A stretch of 64,000 nt of DNA, taken from assembly GCA_032622095.1 (NCBI GenBank), contig CP136064.1, forward strand, positions 175,724,247 through 175,788,246, read 5' to 3'. How positions within the stretch are numbered: position 1 is the first letter of the stretch; the number at the start of each line of letters is the position of its first letter. The DNA is from Siphonodentalium dalli. Taxonomy: Eukaryota; Mollusca; Scaphopoda; Gadilida; Siphonodentaliidae. A program made the translations under genes and the position numbers. This document shows positions 1 to 13,400 of the stretch, piece after piece. The notes beneath the pieces are model-generated. The model saw only the letters and a program-made list of their open reading frames with translations, was not told where the DNA came from and did no database searches.

Positions 1-1762
1 TCAACGTCTGTTCCTGTCCTAGAATGGGCTTAAATTAGTTTTTACCATTTGCGGAAATGGTTTAATATCAAACTGTGTCTACATTGTTTACATTCTGTTT
101 CCATGGCAACGGCACCACTTTCACATTTTACAGCAGGGCGGAACATGAAGCCTACATCTTCTACTTTCATATGATATATAATTTTTCCGTGTGTAAAAGA
201 AAAAATTAAAAAAACAAAATTCTGGCCAAGACCGCTCCTCTATTAACCGCAGCAGAATTATGGGTAATTTTTCAGGATTAAGTGGTCAATTACTTTGGGC
301 ATTACTGTATTAATCTATAAAATTATCCTACATTCGTCAAATTTTGGGACTAAAATGGCCAGAAGCTGGAAATTTTCCAATGGAGAAGGGGTAGGATAGA
401 TTGATTTAAATTTTCCGACCAGTGGGAAATTTACAGTATGATTGCTTGTCAGTATTTATTATTTAGGCCTTGCTTCGATCTACCAGATCATCACTGACCG
501 GTGCCTAAAACACCTTCATATGGTCCAAGTTTATCATATCATATATTTCCAACCCATTTTTATTCCAGTGCTTATTCATTTCAAAATAACATGAACAATA
601 AAATGTTATGTGAAGTTTGTTTCGTACTGTACATCAACATAGCGGTATTCCAACAATTCCTTGAACTGGATTAAAGTTCCGCAGCCTATATTCCACATTG
701 GTCGAGTTTTTTCTGACAACAATTCTTTCTATGTTCCCTGGCTGGACTATCACTATGAGATTTATAAGTGTATAAACCTACAATATTTAAATCCCTTTAT
801 TTTACAATTCAGTCAGATTCATATTATAAGTGAATTCATTGATTATTTTTGTTGGCTTGGTATAAAGTATGACCGCAAAGCTATGGGAGGCCAAATTCAC
901 ATTGAATAGCCAATTAGCCCTACGTACGGTAATGGTAGAAACTAGAAAATTAAGTGAGTGTAATATATTGGATATGCATACATACTCACTTGCGTATTTA
1001 GTTGACATTTATAGGTGAAGCCTTGATCCTATCATGCTATTCGTTAGGTCATGCCATGAACCTCTACTAAGGCTAACCCCCGTAGCTATTCGTATAAATC
1101 AGCGAATATGATAACAAACTCTCAATCCATGTAGTACATGTACCCATGGATCTGTTTTCCAAGAAAATTATAGTGAAACTTACCAAGTCACTTCCAAGAA
1201 TTATGATAACCCGAAGTGGGGAAAACCCGGAAATCCCAATTCTAAACTGTAAACATGGAGCTGCATTTCAAGTTCACGAGCAAGTGGACCAGTGACATTC
1301 GTTCAGTACAAAGTAAACCAATTCTTCAAAAACTTATAAATAAAATTAACTGAATTAATATTTCACAAAATTCTACATAATAATCGTGAAAATGAAAATG
1401 AAACAGGCCAATGGAAAATGAAACCGAAAGTAGGTTTTGGAGAGATGACATGAGCGATAAATTGTTTTCACCATTCATTGGTCTAGAAATACGGAAGAGT
1501 CTATTTTAGTTTCAGGTGTGTAATTTTGTTGTTACTAACAACACACAATGTTTACAAATGGCGTTTTTCGATTTAATGGCACACAAAAGAGTAAAATTCC
1601 AGCGACATAGGAAGTCAAGCACGTAATTTTACTTTATGCTTTGCTATTACTAAATGAAAATGTCCGTCTCGACATTCAAAGATTTTTTATAACCATTTTT
1701 GGAATTTCCATCATTTATTCATTTGGTAATTTACTATTTAGGAGTCTTCAGTAATCTATCAT
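1..1762. other. Intergenic, no gene seen
   Basis: AT-rich DNA with no coding signal on either strand; the short open frames here have no recognisable domain or splice context. About 236-320 is a diverged half-copy of the long foldback at 16305-16473 (shared stretch around TTATGGGTAATTTTTCAGGAT). A TAGGTCATGCCATGAACC piece near 1045-1062 resembles the end of the foldback element at 1772-2069. Confidence 0.6.
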
Positions 1763-1771
1763 ATTGGGCCC

Positions 1772-2069
1772 TAGATCATGCCATGACAGGGGCGCCGGAA
1801 AAGGGGGGGGGGGGAGCTGACCCCCCTGCCTTGACCAAGGGGGGCGAGCTGGGGCAGAACTTGCCCTTTTTCTGAGACAGAAAATGCTTTTTGTGTGTTT
1901 AATCTTGTGTTTTTATAGCAAAATGTGACTTTTTTGGTCCAAATACCACCAATTTCAAAAGGAATATTATTTTTTTGTCTATTTTATCACAAAACGGCCA
2001 TAAAAACCGACAAATTTTTGCCACAATGAATTTTATGCTAACGCCCGTAGAGGTTTGTGGCATGATCTA
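1772..2069. mobile_element. MITE with 12-bp TIRs and 9-bp target duplication
   Basis: The element starts with TAGATCATGCCA and ends with the exact inverse. It is flanked by a perfect 9-bp direct repeat ATTGGGCCC at 1763-1771 and 2070-2078. The 298-bp interior is non-coding and includes G- and C-runs near 1801-1850. A 9-bp duplication with TIRs fits Mutator-like (MULE) or related superfamilies; that assignment is inference, the boundaries are seen directly. Confidence 0.75.
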
Positions 2070-2128
2070 ATTGGGCCCACCATGTGCTACTATCACTAAT
2101 ACATGTACGGTACTACTACCACTAGTAC

Positions 2129-2214
2129 TACTAGATCATACCATGAATCGCTACTGTCTAACATCCGTAACTGGTGTTAGACAGAGTACGAGTAGACATT
2201 CATGGCATGATCTA
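2129..2214. mobile_element. Small foldback element, same family
   Basis: It carries inverted ends related to the element at 1772 (TAGATCATACCATGAAT and its near-inverse) and an inner inverted pair GTCTAACA/TGTTAGAC. A 10-bp direct repeat CCACTAGTAC lies at 2119-2128 and 2215-2224. The left end has three extra bases relative to the right, so the exact border is uncertain. Confidence 0.55.
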
Positions 2215-2369
2215 CCACTAGTACGTACTAGCCCACATCTACATCTACTTGGTACTCCATCGCCCTCAATGTGCTGAGGATTATGTGGAGGCGCATGAGA
2301 TTTAAAAACATAAAAGCATATTTTTTTTGGTTATTTTGATAATTTATTAAAATATACTGGAGCTTCATA

Positions 2370-3461
2370 CTATTTAGAAGCTGTCTGTTTGTTTACAGGT
2401 GGGAACATGTGTTTTGTGAGTTCGGATTTGAAACTGTCCGTGTTGTGGCAGTTTAAGAATATGTCACGGGGGAGTTTGTTCCAATTTATGATTGTGCGTG
2501 GAAAAAAGAAAGCTTCGAGATAGTTTCTGTCAGCTTTAGCAGTACGGAGGAACTTGTGGCCCCTAGTAGTAGTAGGCACAAATGGTAGGGAGATGTCTAC
2601 ATCTTGATGGCGGATTTTGTAAAGCATGACTAGAGAGGAGAATATTCTTCTTTGTTGGAGGGTTTGCCAATTAAGTGTGTGGAGCAGATCAGTTATGCTG
2701 TCTCTGTCGTCGCTACCATAGTTGTATCTATTTAGAGTGTAGCGTGCAGCCCGTCTCTGTACAATTTCTACTTTCTCTGAGAGGTACTGCTGCCATGGGT
2801 CCCATATTGAGCTACAGTATTCTAGTTGTGGTCTAACATATGTTTTGTAGGCAAGGGCTTTTGTTTTGTAGTTTTTTGTTCTCACGTTACGTCTTAGGAA
2901 TCTGAGGGTAGCATTGGCTTTATTTGTGATGGTAGTGATGTGGGTTTTCCATGATAGGTCATTTGAGATGGTTACGCCGAGATATTTTGTAGTTTCTGTT
3001 GATTTAAGTAATTGGTTATGGAGTGTGTAGTCATGGAGAATAGGGTTTTCTTTACGAGCGATTCGTATGATTTCGCATTTACTAGGGTTGAATGACATAA
3101 GCCATTCTTTCTCCCAGTTTTCAAGTTTGTGCAGATCATTTTGTAGGATAGTACAGTCATTTTTAGAGGAGATAGCACAATACACAACAGTATCGTCTGC
3201 GAAGAGGCGGGCCTGACAGCTGAGGTTTGTGGGGAGGTCATTTATATAGATTAAGAAGAGACAAGGGCCAAGGACAGACCCTTGGGGGACACCTGATAGT
3301 ACGGGAAGAAATTTTGATTCTTTTCCATTGACTTGGACTTTTTGAGTCCGATGTGATAGGAAGGCGGCAATCCAATTTGTAACAGATGTGTTTATGCCAA
3401 GTCGTCTCATTTTAAGAAGAAGTCTGCTATGGTCCACTTTATCAAAGGCCTTGGAGAAGGC
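2370..3461 (-). pseudogene. 5'-truncated non-LTR retrotransposon (reverse transcriptase C-terminal half)
   Basis: The reading frame encodes the central and C-terminal part of a LINE reverse transcriptase. Going downstream it has FSKAFDKVDH, then SGVPQGSVLGP followed by a hydrophobic stretch ending INDLP, the catalytic LFADDTVVY, then the thumb/C-terminal region (KYLGV, AYKTYVRPQLEY, NWNKLP), ending at a natural stop. Homology begins abruptly at about 3461: no endonuclease and no N-terminal RT blocks are present, which is typical 5' truncation during target-primed insertion. No frameshift or internal stop was seen in the remaining 360 or so codons, so this is a fairly young but dead copy. The style is Jockey/CR1 superfamily; the clade is not certain. 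The AT-rich stretch at about 2290-2369 is its 3' UTR side. Confidence 0.9.
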
Positions 3462-3488
3462 CCAATAGTTATAAATAGTGATGGCTTA

Positions 3489-3579
3489 TAAAGATGCATT
3501 TAATCAGGGTTCCAGACCTCCTACAATAGAAAATAAAAAAAAAAACAATTTAAAGATGCATTTAATCAGGGTTCCAGAC
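3489..3579. repeat. 29-bp direct repeat around an A-rich spacer
   Basis: An identical 29-mer (begins TAAAGATGCATTTAATCAGG) occurs at 3489-3517 and 3551-3579, separated by 33 bp that include an A-run. It sits just upstream of the LINE truncation point. It could be a target-site duplication of a short retroposed fragment or a local duplication. The rest of 3580-4311 is non-coding with several C- and G-runs. Confidence 0.7.
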
Positions 3580-4112
3580 TATTTAATTTAGTGATCAGAT
3601 ATCGATTTGGGGGGGGGGATACTGAGGCCTGGGTATCCCCCCCCCCCCAAACTCTGACTCAATCAACTTTTTCACATATAGATCTAAAGTTAATTTCTTG
3701 CCATTTCATGATTATATAAAGGAAACAAAGCAATAAAATCATAAGTTTATTTTTGCCACATTACATATGTAACTGCTGGCTCTGGGGGGTCTGAAAAAAA
3801 AAAATTGCAGACACGAGGCCCAAAAAGAAAATACTGACCTCAAGGTACCCACATCCCCCCTACTTGCAATTTTTTTTCCCTCTTCTAAATTTTGGGAGCC
3901 CTCCCACTCCACCCCCCCCCCAATCACATATTTGAAATTTTTAAAAGCTTTTTCACTAAATTGTTATTAGGAATACCATCCCAAACATATTCCTTGTTCA
4001 CTCTAACTCTTGTTTCCAATCCTGATAACAACATACCTATAGACACGATAAAGCCAACATATTATTGCTTTAGACCAGTATAACAATTAGCCCCGTGTTC
4101 TTAACAGTTGGC

Positions 4113-4134
4113 GGGGGGGGGGGGGGGGGGGGGG
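4113..4134 (+). repeat. Poly-G run (22 G)
   Basis: Twenty-two consecutive G on the + strand, ending about 180 bp upstream of the FAM221 start codon. Other long G-runs occur at 46594-46617 and 51646-51664. Run lengths of this kind are unreliable in assemblies. Confidence 0.8.
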
Positions 4135-4311
4135 TGGGAGATAAACTGTTACGGTGGTATGCCTGGTATCTATGGTATTTTTTTGAGAATTTAGATAAAA
4201 TTTAAATATTTTCATATTGAAATTATCATGTCTGGCAAATGAAAATTGTAAGCCATAATGAACCCTGTTTAATACGTATGCTCATCCCCATCAGGTTGAG
4301 TAAAACAGAAC

Positions 4312-4492
4312 ATGAGTAAGAACGCAGACAAGTCAGGTGCCTCCAACAAGCAGGTGGTCAGGCGGAAACCAACACAAAATGCTGTTGCCGTAAAAGGACA
4401 AAATGCTGTGGCCGTAAAAGGACAAAATGCTCTTGCCATGAGAGGACCAATGAAAATGGTGAAACAGAAAGATGGAACATTAGCCCCAGAAG
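4312..4492 (+). CDS. FAM221B: FAM221 exon 1 (residues 1-61)
   Basis: Encodes the basic N-terminus, then the octapeptide repeats and KMVKQKDGTLAPE. The donor is AAG|GTGAGA at 4493, leaving a phase-1 G. Read-through into the intron gives only a few residues before a stop. Confidence 0.85.
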
Positions 4493-7400
4493 GTGAGATA
4501 TCAGAGCTCACTTTTACATAATCGGAAAGATTAGTCAAAGTAGGCTTAAAATTATATTCCATAGTAAACTACAAAGAGTTTGAAGAGTATTTGAAGTACA
4601 ATAATTATAGTTATGAATCAAGAACATTACTTGAAACTAACAAATCAATATTTTATTGGAACTTATTGTGTAATGTCTTTAACAAGTAATAATGACTGAT
4701 ATTTTATATGGGAATTAGCTTCAACCTGCACTGTATGTTTCTAATACAATATATTCTATTTATGAATGTGATCAATTCATTACATGTCAGTACACATAGG
4801 TATGTAACATTTTCTCTTTTTTTTTTTTCATAATACAAGGCTTCATACAGCTTACAGCAATTGACAACACTGGTTTACATTGTAATAATTTCATGTTATT
4901 TTTTTTCTCTTCTTGTTTAGTAAATTATTTTCTGTTAAAGGTTCCTGCCACTCACAAGCTTTGGCTTTCGGCAGGCTCCCATCACATATCGACTTGTATT
5001 GACTTGAGCCAGTTACTCTTACTTTATTTGAATTAAAGATACATAAACCTAATTAATGCTCCTTAATTACTATTTCTTTGGCTTTGGGGTAACAAATATT
5101 TTATTTGAGTTGAGGAACCCTCTCATCAAAGCACAAGAGTTATCAGATAACAATTTTTTGAATCTGTTATTTTTCACCACCTGGAATATTTGGCGGCCTA
5201 GCATTATTCAACGAGCCGACCGACATACTCTAGATATACCAAATTACATTGAACAAACTGTTGATATATAACACATTTAGGGAAATTTTATACTATTTTT
5301 GACAGTGGTTATCATTATTTTTTGGTAATTAATCGATTCTGATAACTGAAGCGTATTTTGAAGAAATATTCATGATGGAATCTGATGATACAGTGACCAT
5401 TAAATTCGATTGTGTAGCTTTAATATGATTGATATTAGTAATGACTAAAGTTAATTAATTCAGACTGGAGTTCAATAAGCCATATAATGAATGCTCATGT
5501 TTTAATATCAAACGTGTGATATAATTCTAATTAGAATAGTTATATTATTTGTCAGGGTATACCATGAGACCTATAAAACCAGCAAAGAATGCAGATGTTG
5601 TATCCATGGCAAGAGCAATGAATGATGACTTTGCTCCAAAGTTACAAAAACTATTCAGCCCAGAAACAGAAGCTGCAGTTGAAGCTCAGAAAACAGGTCA
5701 GACACAAACATTTTCAATATTTGTTTGACACACGATAGCGTGAAAAGAAAGCTATTTTTCACACAAGGGCCTCATTCAAGCTGAAGTTGCATAAATACCT
5801 GGTCATGATAAAAAAATATTCTAAAATTTTACGAGAAAGATAATGGCGAGGGTTAGAATTTTCTATAGTAACGCCTTTGTTGTCAGGGGCAGAAAAGGGG
5901 GAGGCCGGGCAGAAAAAAAGATTGTCGCCGATTGCCACCAAACTTATATATAATCATCCCCATAATATGAGGAATCTAGTGGTGTGGTTTAAATATGTCA
6001 AAAGTCGCGCCGTTCGCGTCAGGGATGCCCGGAAGGGGAGATGGGCACCAAAATTGATCAAAATAATTTTAGCGCCGAATTCCACCAAATTGATGCACAT
6101 TCTTCTGAGATCTTCTCCATGATACAAGGAATCTTATTGTGTGATTTAAAGACGCCAAATTGGTGTCGTTGGGATGAGAGATTTGGTGGGGGCGGTGGGT
6201 GGGTACTAAATCTGATAAGAATTGGTTTAGTCGCCGATTGCCACGAAACTTATACAATTTCATCCCCATGGTATGAGGTATCTAAAGGCGTGGCTTAAAG
6301 CTGTCAAAAGTGGCGTCATTCGAGTCAGGGGTGCACTGAAAGGGAGAGGGGCACCGAAATTGATACACAATATTTTTAGTGCCAATTTCCACCAAATTGA
6401 TACACATTCTTATCCATGATACGAGATGGGGGTGGTGTGGGCACTAAATTTGATAAAAATTTGTTTAGTCGCGGATTAGCACCAAACTTACAAATAATAA
6501 TCTCCATGATATCAGGAGTCTAACTGTGTGGTTTAAAGATGTCAAAAGTGGGGCCATTCGAGTCAGGGGTGCCTAGAGGGTGAGAGGGATACAAACATTG
6601 ATAAACAATATGTTTAGCGCCGATTTCCACCTGATTGATACATATTCTTCTCCGTGATATGAATAATCTAATCGTGTGGTTTAAATGCGCCAAATTGGTG
6701 CCTTTTGGGTGAGAGATATGCAATGGTGGCCCTAAATTTGATACAAATTTGTATACTCGCCAATTTTCCTAAATTTTATATATATTCATCTCTATAATGA
6801 GTCTTAAGTGTGTGGTTTAATGATGTCAAAAGTGGCGTCGCTTGAGTCCGAAATAGAGACGGGAGGGTCACCAAAAACTTATAAAAAATATGTTTAGTGC
6901 CAATTACCATCAAACTCATACACGTTCTTCTCAAATGATACAATGAATCAAATATTTGCAAATATCTGTCTGTGTTCTATATATAACTTTAAGGGTACAA
7001 TCGAGATGGCACCAAGACGGTCTAACAGGGGTAACTTTTTACGAGTAAGATAATGGTGCGGGTTAATATTTTCTAAAGTGACGTTGTTGTTGTCAGGGGA
7101 GGGGCTATTTTTAGCGCAGATTTTGACCAAATTGATATATTATTCTTCTCCGTGATACGAGGAATATAAACGTGTGATTTGAAGACTCGAAATTGCTGCC
7201 GTTTGGGTGAGAGATGGGGGGGGTAATAACTATGATAAGAATTTGTTTAGTTGCCGATTACCACCAAACGTATATATAATCATCTCCATTATATAATGCA
7301 TCAGTCTAATAGACGTGGTTTAAATATGACAAAAGTGGCGCGGTTCAAATCATGCATGAGGGGAGTTGCACCAAAGTTGATACAAATATATTTAGCACTG

Positions 7401-10400
7401 ATTCCACCAAATTCATGCATGTTCTTCTCAAATGATATGATGAATTAAATCACATTTGGGGTCGTTTTGGGTCATGGATGGCGAGAGGAGATTCACTAGC
7501 ATTTATAAGATTGTTCAATTCGCCGATATCCAACAAAGTTATATATAGTCATCTCACAGGCCATCTCCATGTCGTTCTAAGGAGTTTTTGGCATTCCAAT
7601 TTCACAATCTCGACAAATGGTGACCGAATTAAGTCACTTGAACAATTATATCTTCTCAACTGTCATATTTATATGGGGATGGAAATCAGGGCATTCCTAT
7701 AATGATCTAGCAACACAGATACATAGAAGAAAGCATTAAAAGTATATTTATATCAATCTATTTAAGAGATACGTATATTCTTTCAAACTGAGGGACCTTG
7801 AATCGTCAGAGGATTGCATATTAGAATGGCTCATGTATATATTATAACATGATTGAGTCTGTCCCATTCAATATAGTTTCCACAAAAAAGTTACAATTGC
7901 CAAGAGATATGGAAATGTAGAGCAGGCCTGTTAAAAAATAGTGGTCACAGTGTGCAGTCAAATATGGTTACTTCTGAGATAAAAGAAAACGCAGACCGTA
8001 GCACATGTCTTTTCAGGATCCTCCAAAAGTGACATCTGACAAGGGTATATCTGCCCGATACAGAGGATTTCTTTCATTTTTTAGAACAGACTCATCGCCT
8101 AACATAAACAACTCAAAATCTCGCTGTGTCGGACACATGTAGCTTCTATACATGCATAACATCATTTCTTTTAAACTGAAAATGATTAGCCAGTATATAG
8201 CACCAGAACAGAGGAGCACCTGGGCATATCTTTAAAACATCTGTATCTTCATAAAGATATGATAGACTAGATTGATTGATTGATTGATTGATACATCTCT
8301 ATGTAAAACACAATTATCGTCTTTTATTTTTTCGAACTAATGTGTTTATGATGTTCATGTTTCATGCTATAACGTCTGAAGTATACACAGTTGTAAATAA
8401 ATAAATACTTCTTTATTGGTGGGACGGATTAAACGCGATAAACAAAATGATAATCGCTCCGACCTGACAAGGTGAGCCACTACTTATATTCCATGTGTAA
8501 GAATCATGTTTTGTGATGCCGTTTGAATATACAATTTATGAGAATACGTGTAACACTTTGAGAGCAAGGGTATTTTCTATTCCCACCGAATATCCACAGA
8601 GGGTTTCACATCACTTTAACCTGGGCGACGCCGGGTAACCCTGCTAGTAATATATATAAAATGTCCAGTTATATGGTTCAGGGCTTGTTTAGGGATAAAT
8701 TGAATGATTAATAACCCATTCATGATGGGAGCTGCGCTGGTGCAGCATTAAAGATCCTCATAGCAGGCAAGAGTCAAAATGCGGCTCTACAACATATCCA
8801 TATAATAACCCTTCTTTACTAAATAGTAAATGATAAGTAATTCTCTGATGAAATGATCACATAATACCGGTAAGTCTTTGTTGAACATGTTATATTAACA
8901 TTTCCCACCAAAGAATATGAATCCTTCTGCACTTGTATTAGCTCTTCAAATGTCTGCTTTATTACTGAACATCCCTCTGAACACAATGAGTAATGGACCA
9001 TTCCAATGTATACTTTTATAACTGAATGGGAGAATCCATTTAGAACAGAAAGGGTTAATTGGACAGAGAGTATTCTGAAGATATCCAACCAATGTTGTCT
9101 CTATTTTAAACACATATTTTGTGATTTATAATTTAAAGATACGGGCGGCGTTGGCGGTGGGTATGCTGTTAAAATATTCAGCTCCGTCAAAAACCGCCAC
9201 AAACAGAAAGAATAGTAAAATATAGACAGACTTTGTTCTTATACCAATGAGAAATATGGCATAAACAGTATGTTATTGTCAAATGTTTTGCCTTTGTTAT
9301 GTAAACAAAAGTAAAAACGTTACAGAGCCTGGCTCTTGTTTAGAACCGGATATGGTAAACATAAAGAGCGTTATTTGTTACTGTTTCCTGATATGGAAAT
9401 AATAAAGAGCGTTTATATCATTTGTGTGTGATTAACCAATTGAATTGCGCTGTGTTATGTAAACAGAAGCAAAACTTCTTTATAACACGAGCAGGTTCTT
9501 GTTTAATTACACCATCGTACATCTTGTCGACAATATACTATTTATTCGCTGATTATGTTTGGCATATGAACAAAACTATATATATTTTAATATTCCTTCC
9601 GTTGATGGCAATTTGAACAAATATGAATATTTCTGCAACGAATGCCGACGGTGCCTTTAACATTTTCGAGATACTTTCTTTCCATTGCTGTGATCCACTC
9701 TACTTTCTGAATATAGATTAAAATCTGCGCAAAGCTCACAAAGGGGCCACTGATTAAAGGCTCTGTATAAGATCAATATGTGCACGAAGCACACAAAGGG
9801 ATCCCAGGCCCCTTTGACACTGAATAAAAGTTCCCAAAGGGAGCCTGTTTCAGCTAATTAATATATAACTATTACTGATTAATGTATTTTATATCTATCA
9901 TGTAATGTACCATGTATTATTGACGAAACTGTAAATCAATAATTCAGTTAATTGCTCAAAGTTTTGTAATTCTGCATCCCAATGCTTCCCAATAACAAAT
10001 CTTGACCGGATGCTGAGTATTACTTTTATTGGGATCTGAATTTATAAGAATGACATCAAAAGATTTTAAAGGGACTAAAGGCCTTCGAAATGGGTTCATG
10101 AGAAATGACATAAAAGATTGTGAAACAACTATCATCAACAAGTACATGAAATAGATTGACTTTGTTCATATTTTCATTATTAATTACTCTCCAATAATTA
10201 GATTTCGCATGTCAAATCCATTATTATGTAAACATTAAAAGTCCAGTTAGTCCAATAAGATACCAATGTTTAATAAATATATTTATGGTAAACATTTGAA
10301 AAGGTAAATGCATTCTGATGCATTAAAAATATTCTGAAAATCATAAACTAATTATATTTGAATTTACTACATGATTAGCTTTGCTTGTTGACAAATCACT

Positions 10401-13400
10401 GTAACAGTTTTGTTACCACAACAATGATTTAAACACATTAAATGTTCTTATCGGAGAACTATCAATAACGATAGGAACATATTCTTCTTAGTGGTAATGT
10501 ACTTACAGACTTAATATTTTTGTTGCAATTTTACCCACTGCGAGTTCGTTCTGTCCCTTTAAATGCTAAGTAGTTGATTCTTTTTTATTCTGGTTTCATG
10601 TAATGGATCTAGTGGACAGGTGTTTGGTTACAAACATCCCACAAAGGTAAGAAAATATATTCGATTAGAAAATATAAAAAATTTAAATACCTCAGAAATT
10701 ATTTAAATTACCCCACTCAAAGCTTGTCTGTTCTTTATTGTAGGTATCTACATTGGATGGCGTTGTCCTGAATTTAAGCATGACTGTCAGAGAGTAAACA
10801 GGATGTCGAGGTGTTTCTGCGGCCATTCTCTAAGTGAACATGACAAATACAATGGTAATAGTTTCGCAAGGCAAGATGAAATTTGCCTCATCATTTGTCC
10901 CATCAATAACATCAATAACAATGTTATCATCTGGAAAATAAAATGTTTTTTTATAAAGAAATGCTCTAATCTAAAAGGGTTATAAAGGCGTAAATTACGT
11001 ATCTATTTTATTGGGCCCTTTGAATCAATTCGATGCAATTCCGAATCTTTCATCTTATTTGATTCAATTTGAAATTGGCTGTTCTGATTTGAATTGTATC
11101 GAATCAGTGGCACCAGTTGCATTCTCATTACTTCAATGGACCACATTGCTTTTTTGCGAAGATATATTATGATATCAACGCATATAAAGAACATTTCCAT
11201 CAACTGAGCTATACTATAGACCACCGAATCATTGTATGACTTATGCAACTGATCATAGATATGTCAAACTTGTGAACGCGATTGCCTTATGGCTTCAATA
11301 ATGCTTCTGATACCGTTTCATTATTGTATAACAGAGATGGCCACAAATAATGCACACTTAATTGGTTAGACTCGCATTTGAATGATTTGATTCATTTATA
11401 GATCTATCTACATTGTATACTGACCATCATTTATCATCATTGCAAAGTGAGAAAATTGATATTGGTATGGCATCTGAGTCATGTATTATCTTCATCTTCA
11501 CTATTATTATGCCTGATGCAATGATTCGATTCAAGATTTGAAATTAAAATGCCCGATTCGCAGGACCCTACTATTTTAGTCAATAAAACTGAGTAATAGT
11601 GAGTACTCAGGAGCTGAATAAATGTAGCCATTCAACTAATATTTCCAAAAAATTTAGGCTCTCGCTGCACCGATCTTACCATTTCAGAAAACACAATATC
11701 AGAACTCAGCTGAAATGTAAATATTTATACGCATTAATTCAGGATGAATTATCATCTAAACAAACAGCAACAATTTGAACAAATGAAGTCACTCATTACA
11801 ATTCATATGTAAGAATCCCGTTGCTTGCTCCCAACTCGGATATACAATTTATGAAAATAACTACTTTATTCTCTATTACCAATCGATCACCCAAGCAGAG
11901 TGTTCCGCATCAGTTTACCTTATGATAAAATAGTCAAGCTTCACGATTCAGTCTTCACCTATATTTTTGTTTTGGTCATAAATCCATGCAGAAAAATTCA
12001 TGGAACATCAAGTCATCATCCAGAAACCGGTTGGACAGACGGATGCCATTCATGGGGTCATAAAACAAGACAACTCTGTGGCCAATCTCGAACTTAGATT
12101 CTCGGTTTTTACATTTAACATACATGCTGATAAGTAGTTACTTGATTCCCATTGTTTCCTTTATATGAATGTTCCGCTAGTAAGTTCAACAAACACCCTT
12201 TTTACCCTTTCATGATGGAAGCTGCACTGGTGCAGCATTAAAAATGCTGTGCCAGTGCATTCTCTTATATATGCGAGTCTCACATAGGGAGACTCGCATT
12301 TATAAGAGAATGCACTGGCTTACATGGTCAAGGTAAATATTGTTAGGCTAATGTATTTTCTCATATATGCGAGGTACCCTATGGGAAACTCACATATATA
12401 AGAGAATGTATTGGCACAGGGTTTTTGCAAACTTTCAGGAAGCTCCAGTCATTGAAGTGTTAAACATTGTTTCTTTATAAGGATAAGTTCAACAACCTTA
12501 GGTTAATTTTGAACTTATTAGCTGAGCGTCTCCAGAAATGATTTCAAAGGAGTTTCTTTGCTGTTGTCTCTTGGCATAATCCATTTAGTTGAATGAAAAG
12601 TTAAAGATGCTGAACTGTATCTCTTCCCTGAACTTTGTGTATATATTCAGGGGTATTGAACTATAATTTTAGACATAAGTCCGGTCAACAGGAGCTTCTG
12701 TTACTAGGAAATATATATTTAAAAACATTATTTTCCATGAATTGGGAAACAAATTGGCAGTTTTAGAGCTTGTGCTGCTCAGCTGTGATGCAGTATGCTT
12801 TTCGATAGAAAATCTATCTTTTAACCCTTTACTTACCATATCAATTCCCCCACTCACAGTTATAAAAGTATATATAGGTAGGGTCTATTATTCAACTCGA
12901 TGGATGTTTTGGAAATATGAGCAGACGACAGACAATAAAAAGTGCAAAAGGAATCCTATTCATTGGTGGGAAATGTTCAGATAATAAGTTCAACAGACAA
13001 CCTATTATCTAAACATTTCCTGAGGGATAACTACTCGTCAATGAGTATTTAGTATAGAAAGGTTTATACCACTTAGTGGAATAAATGTAACATCATAATT
13101 TTTGTATTGGTGTTTTTTGGGAATGATTATCCAAATGTGCCTTCACAACAGGTTTAATAGAAATTATTTGTTTTTGTTGTGCTGGGAAGAGATAGATTAT
13201 CTTTAATTACATACCTTACGAAAATATTTATCTCCTTTTCATTTTCAATGAAGGCCACAGTGTGAGAGTTCCATGCAAACAGAAACCGTGTGCTTGCAAA
13301 GCATTTGCCTGGATGCCATCACGTCCAGAAGATATCGGAGAATTCTGGTTCCAGCGACGACGTGACTTTAATCCAGATGAATGGAGAGCCAAATGTCGAT

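Noticed and set aside
4269-4562. Minus-strand frame opposite FAM221 exon 1
   Set aside because: Antisense shadow of the octapeptide repeat.
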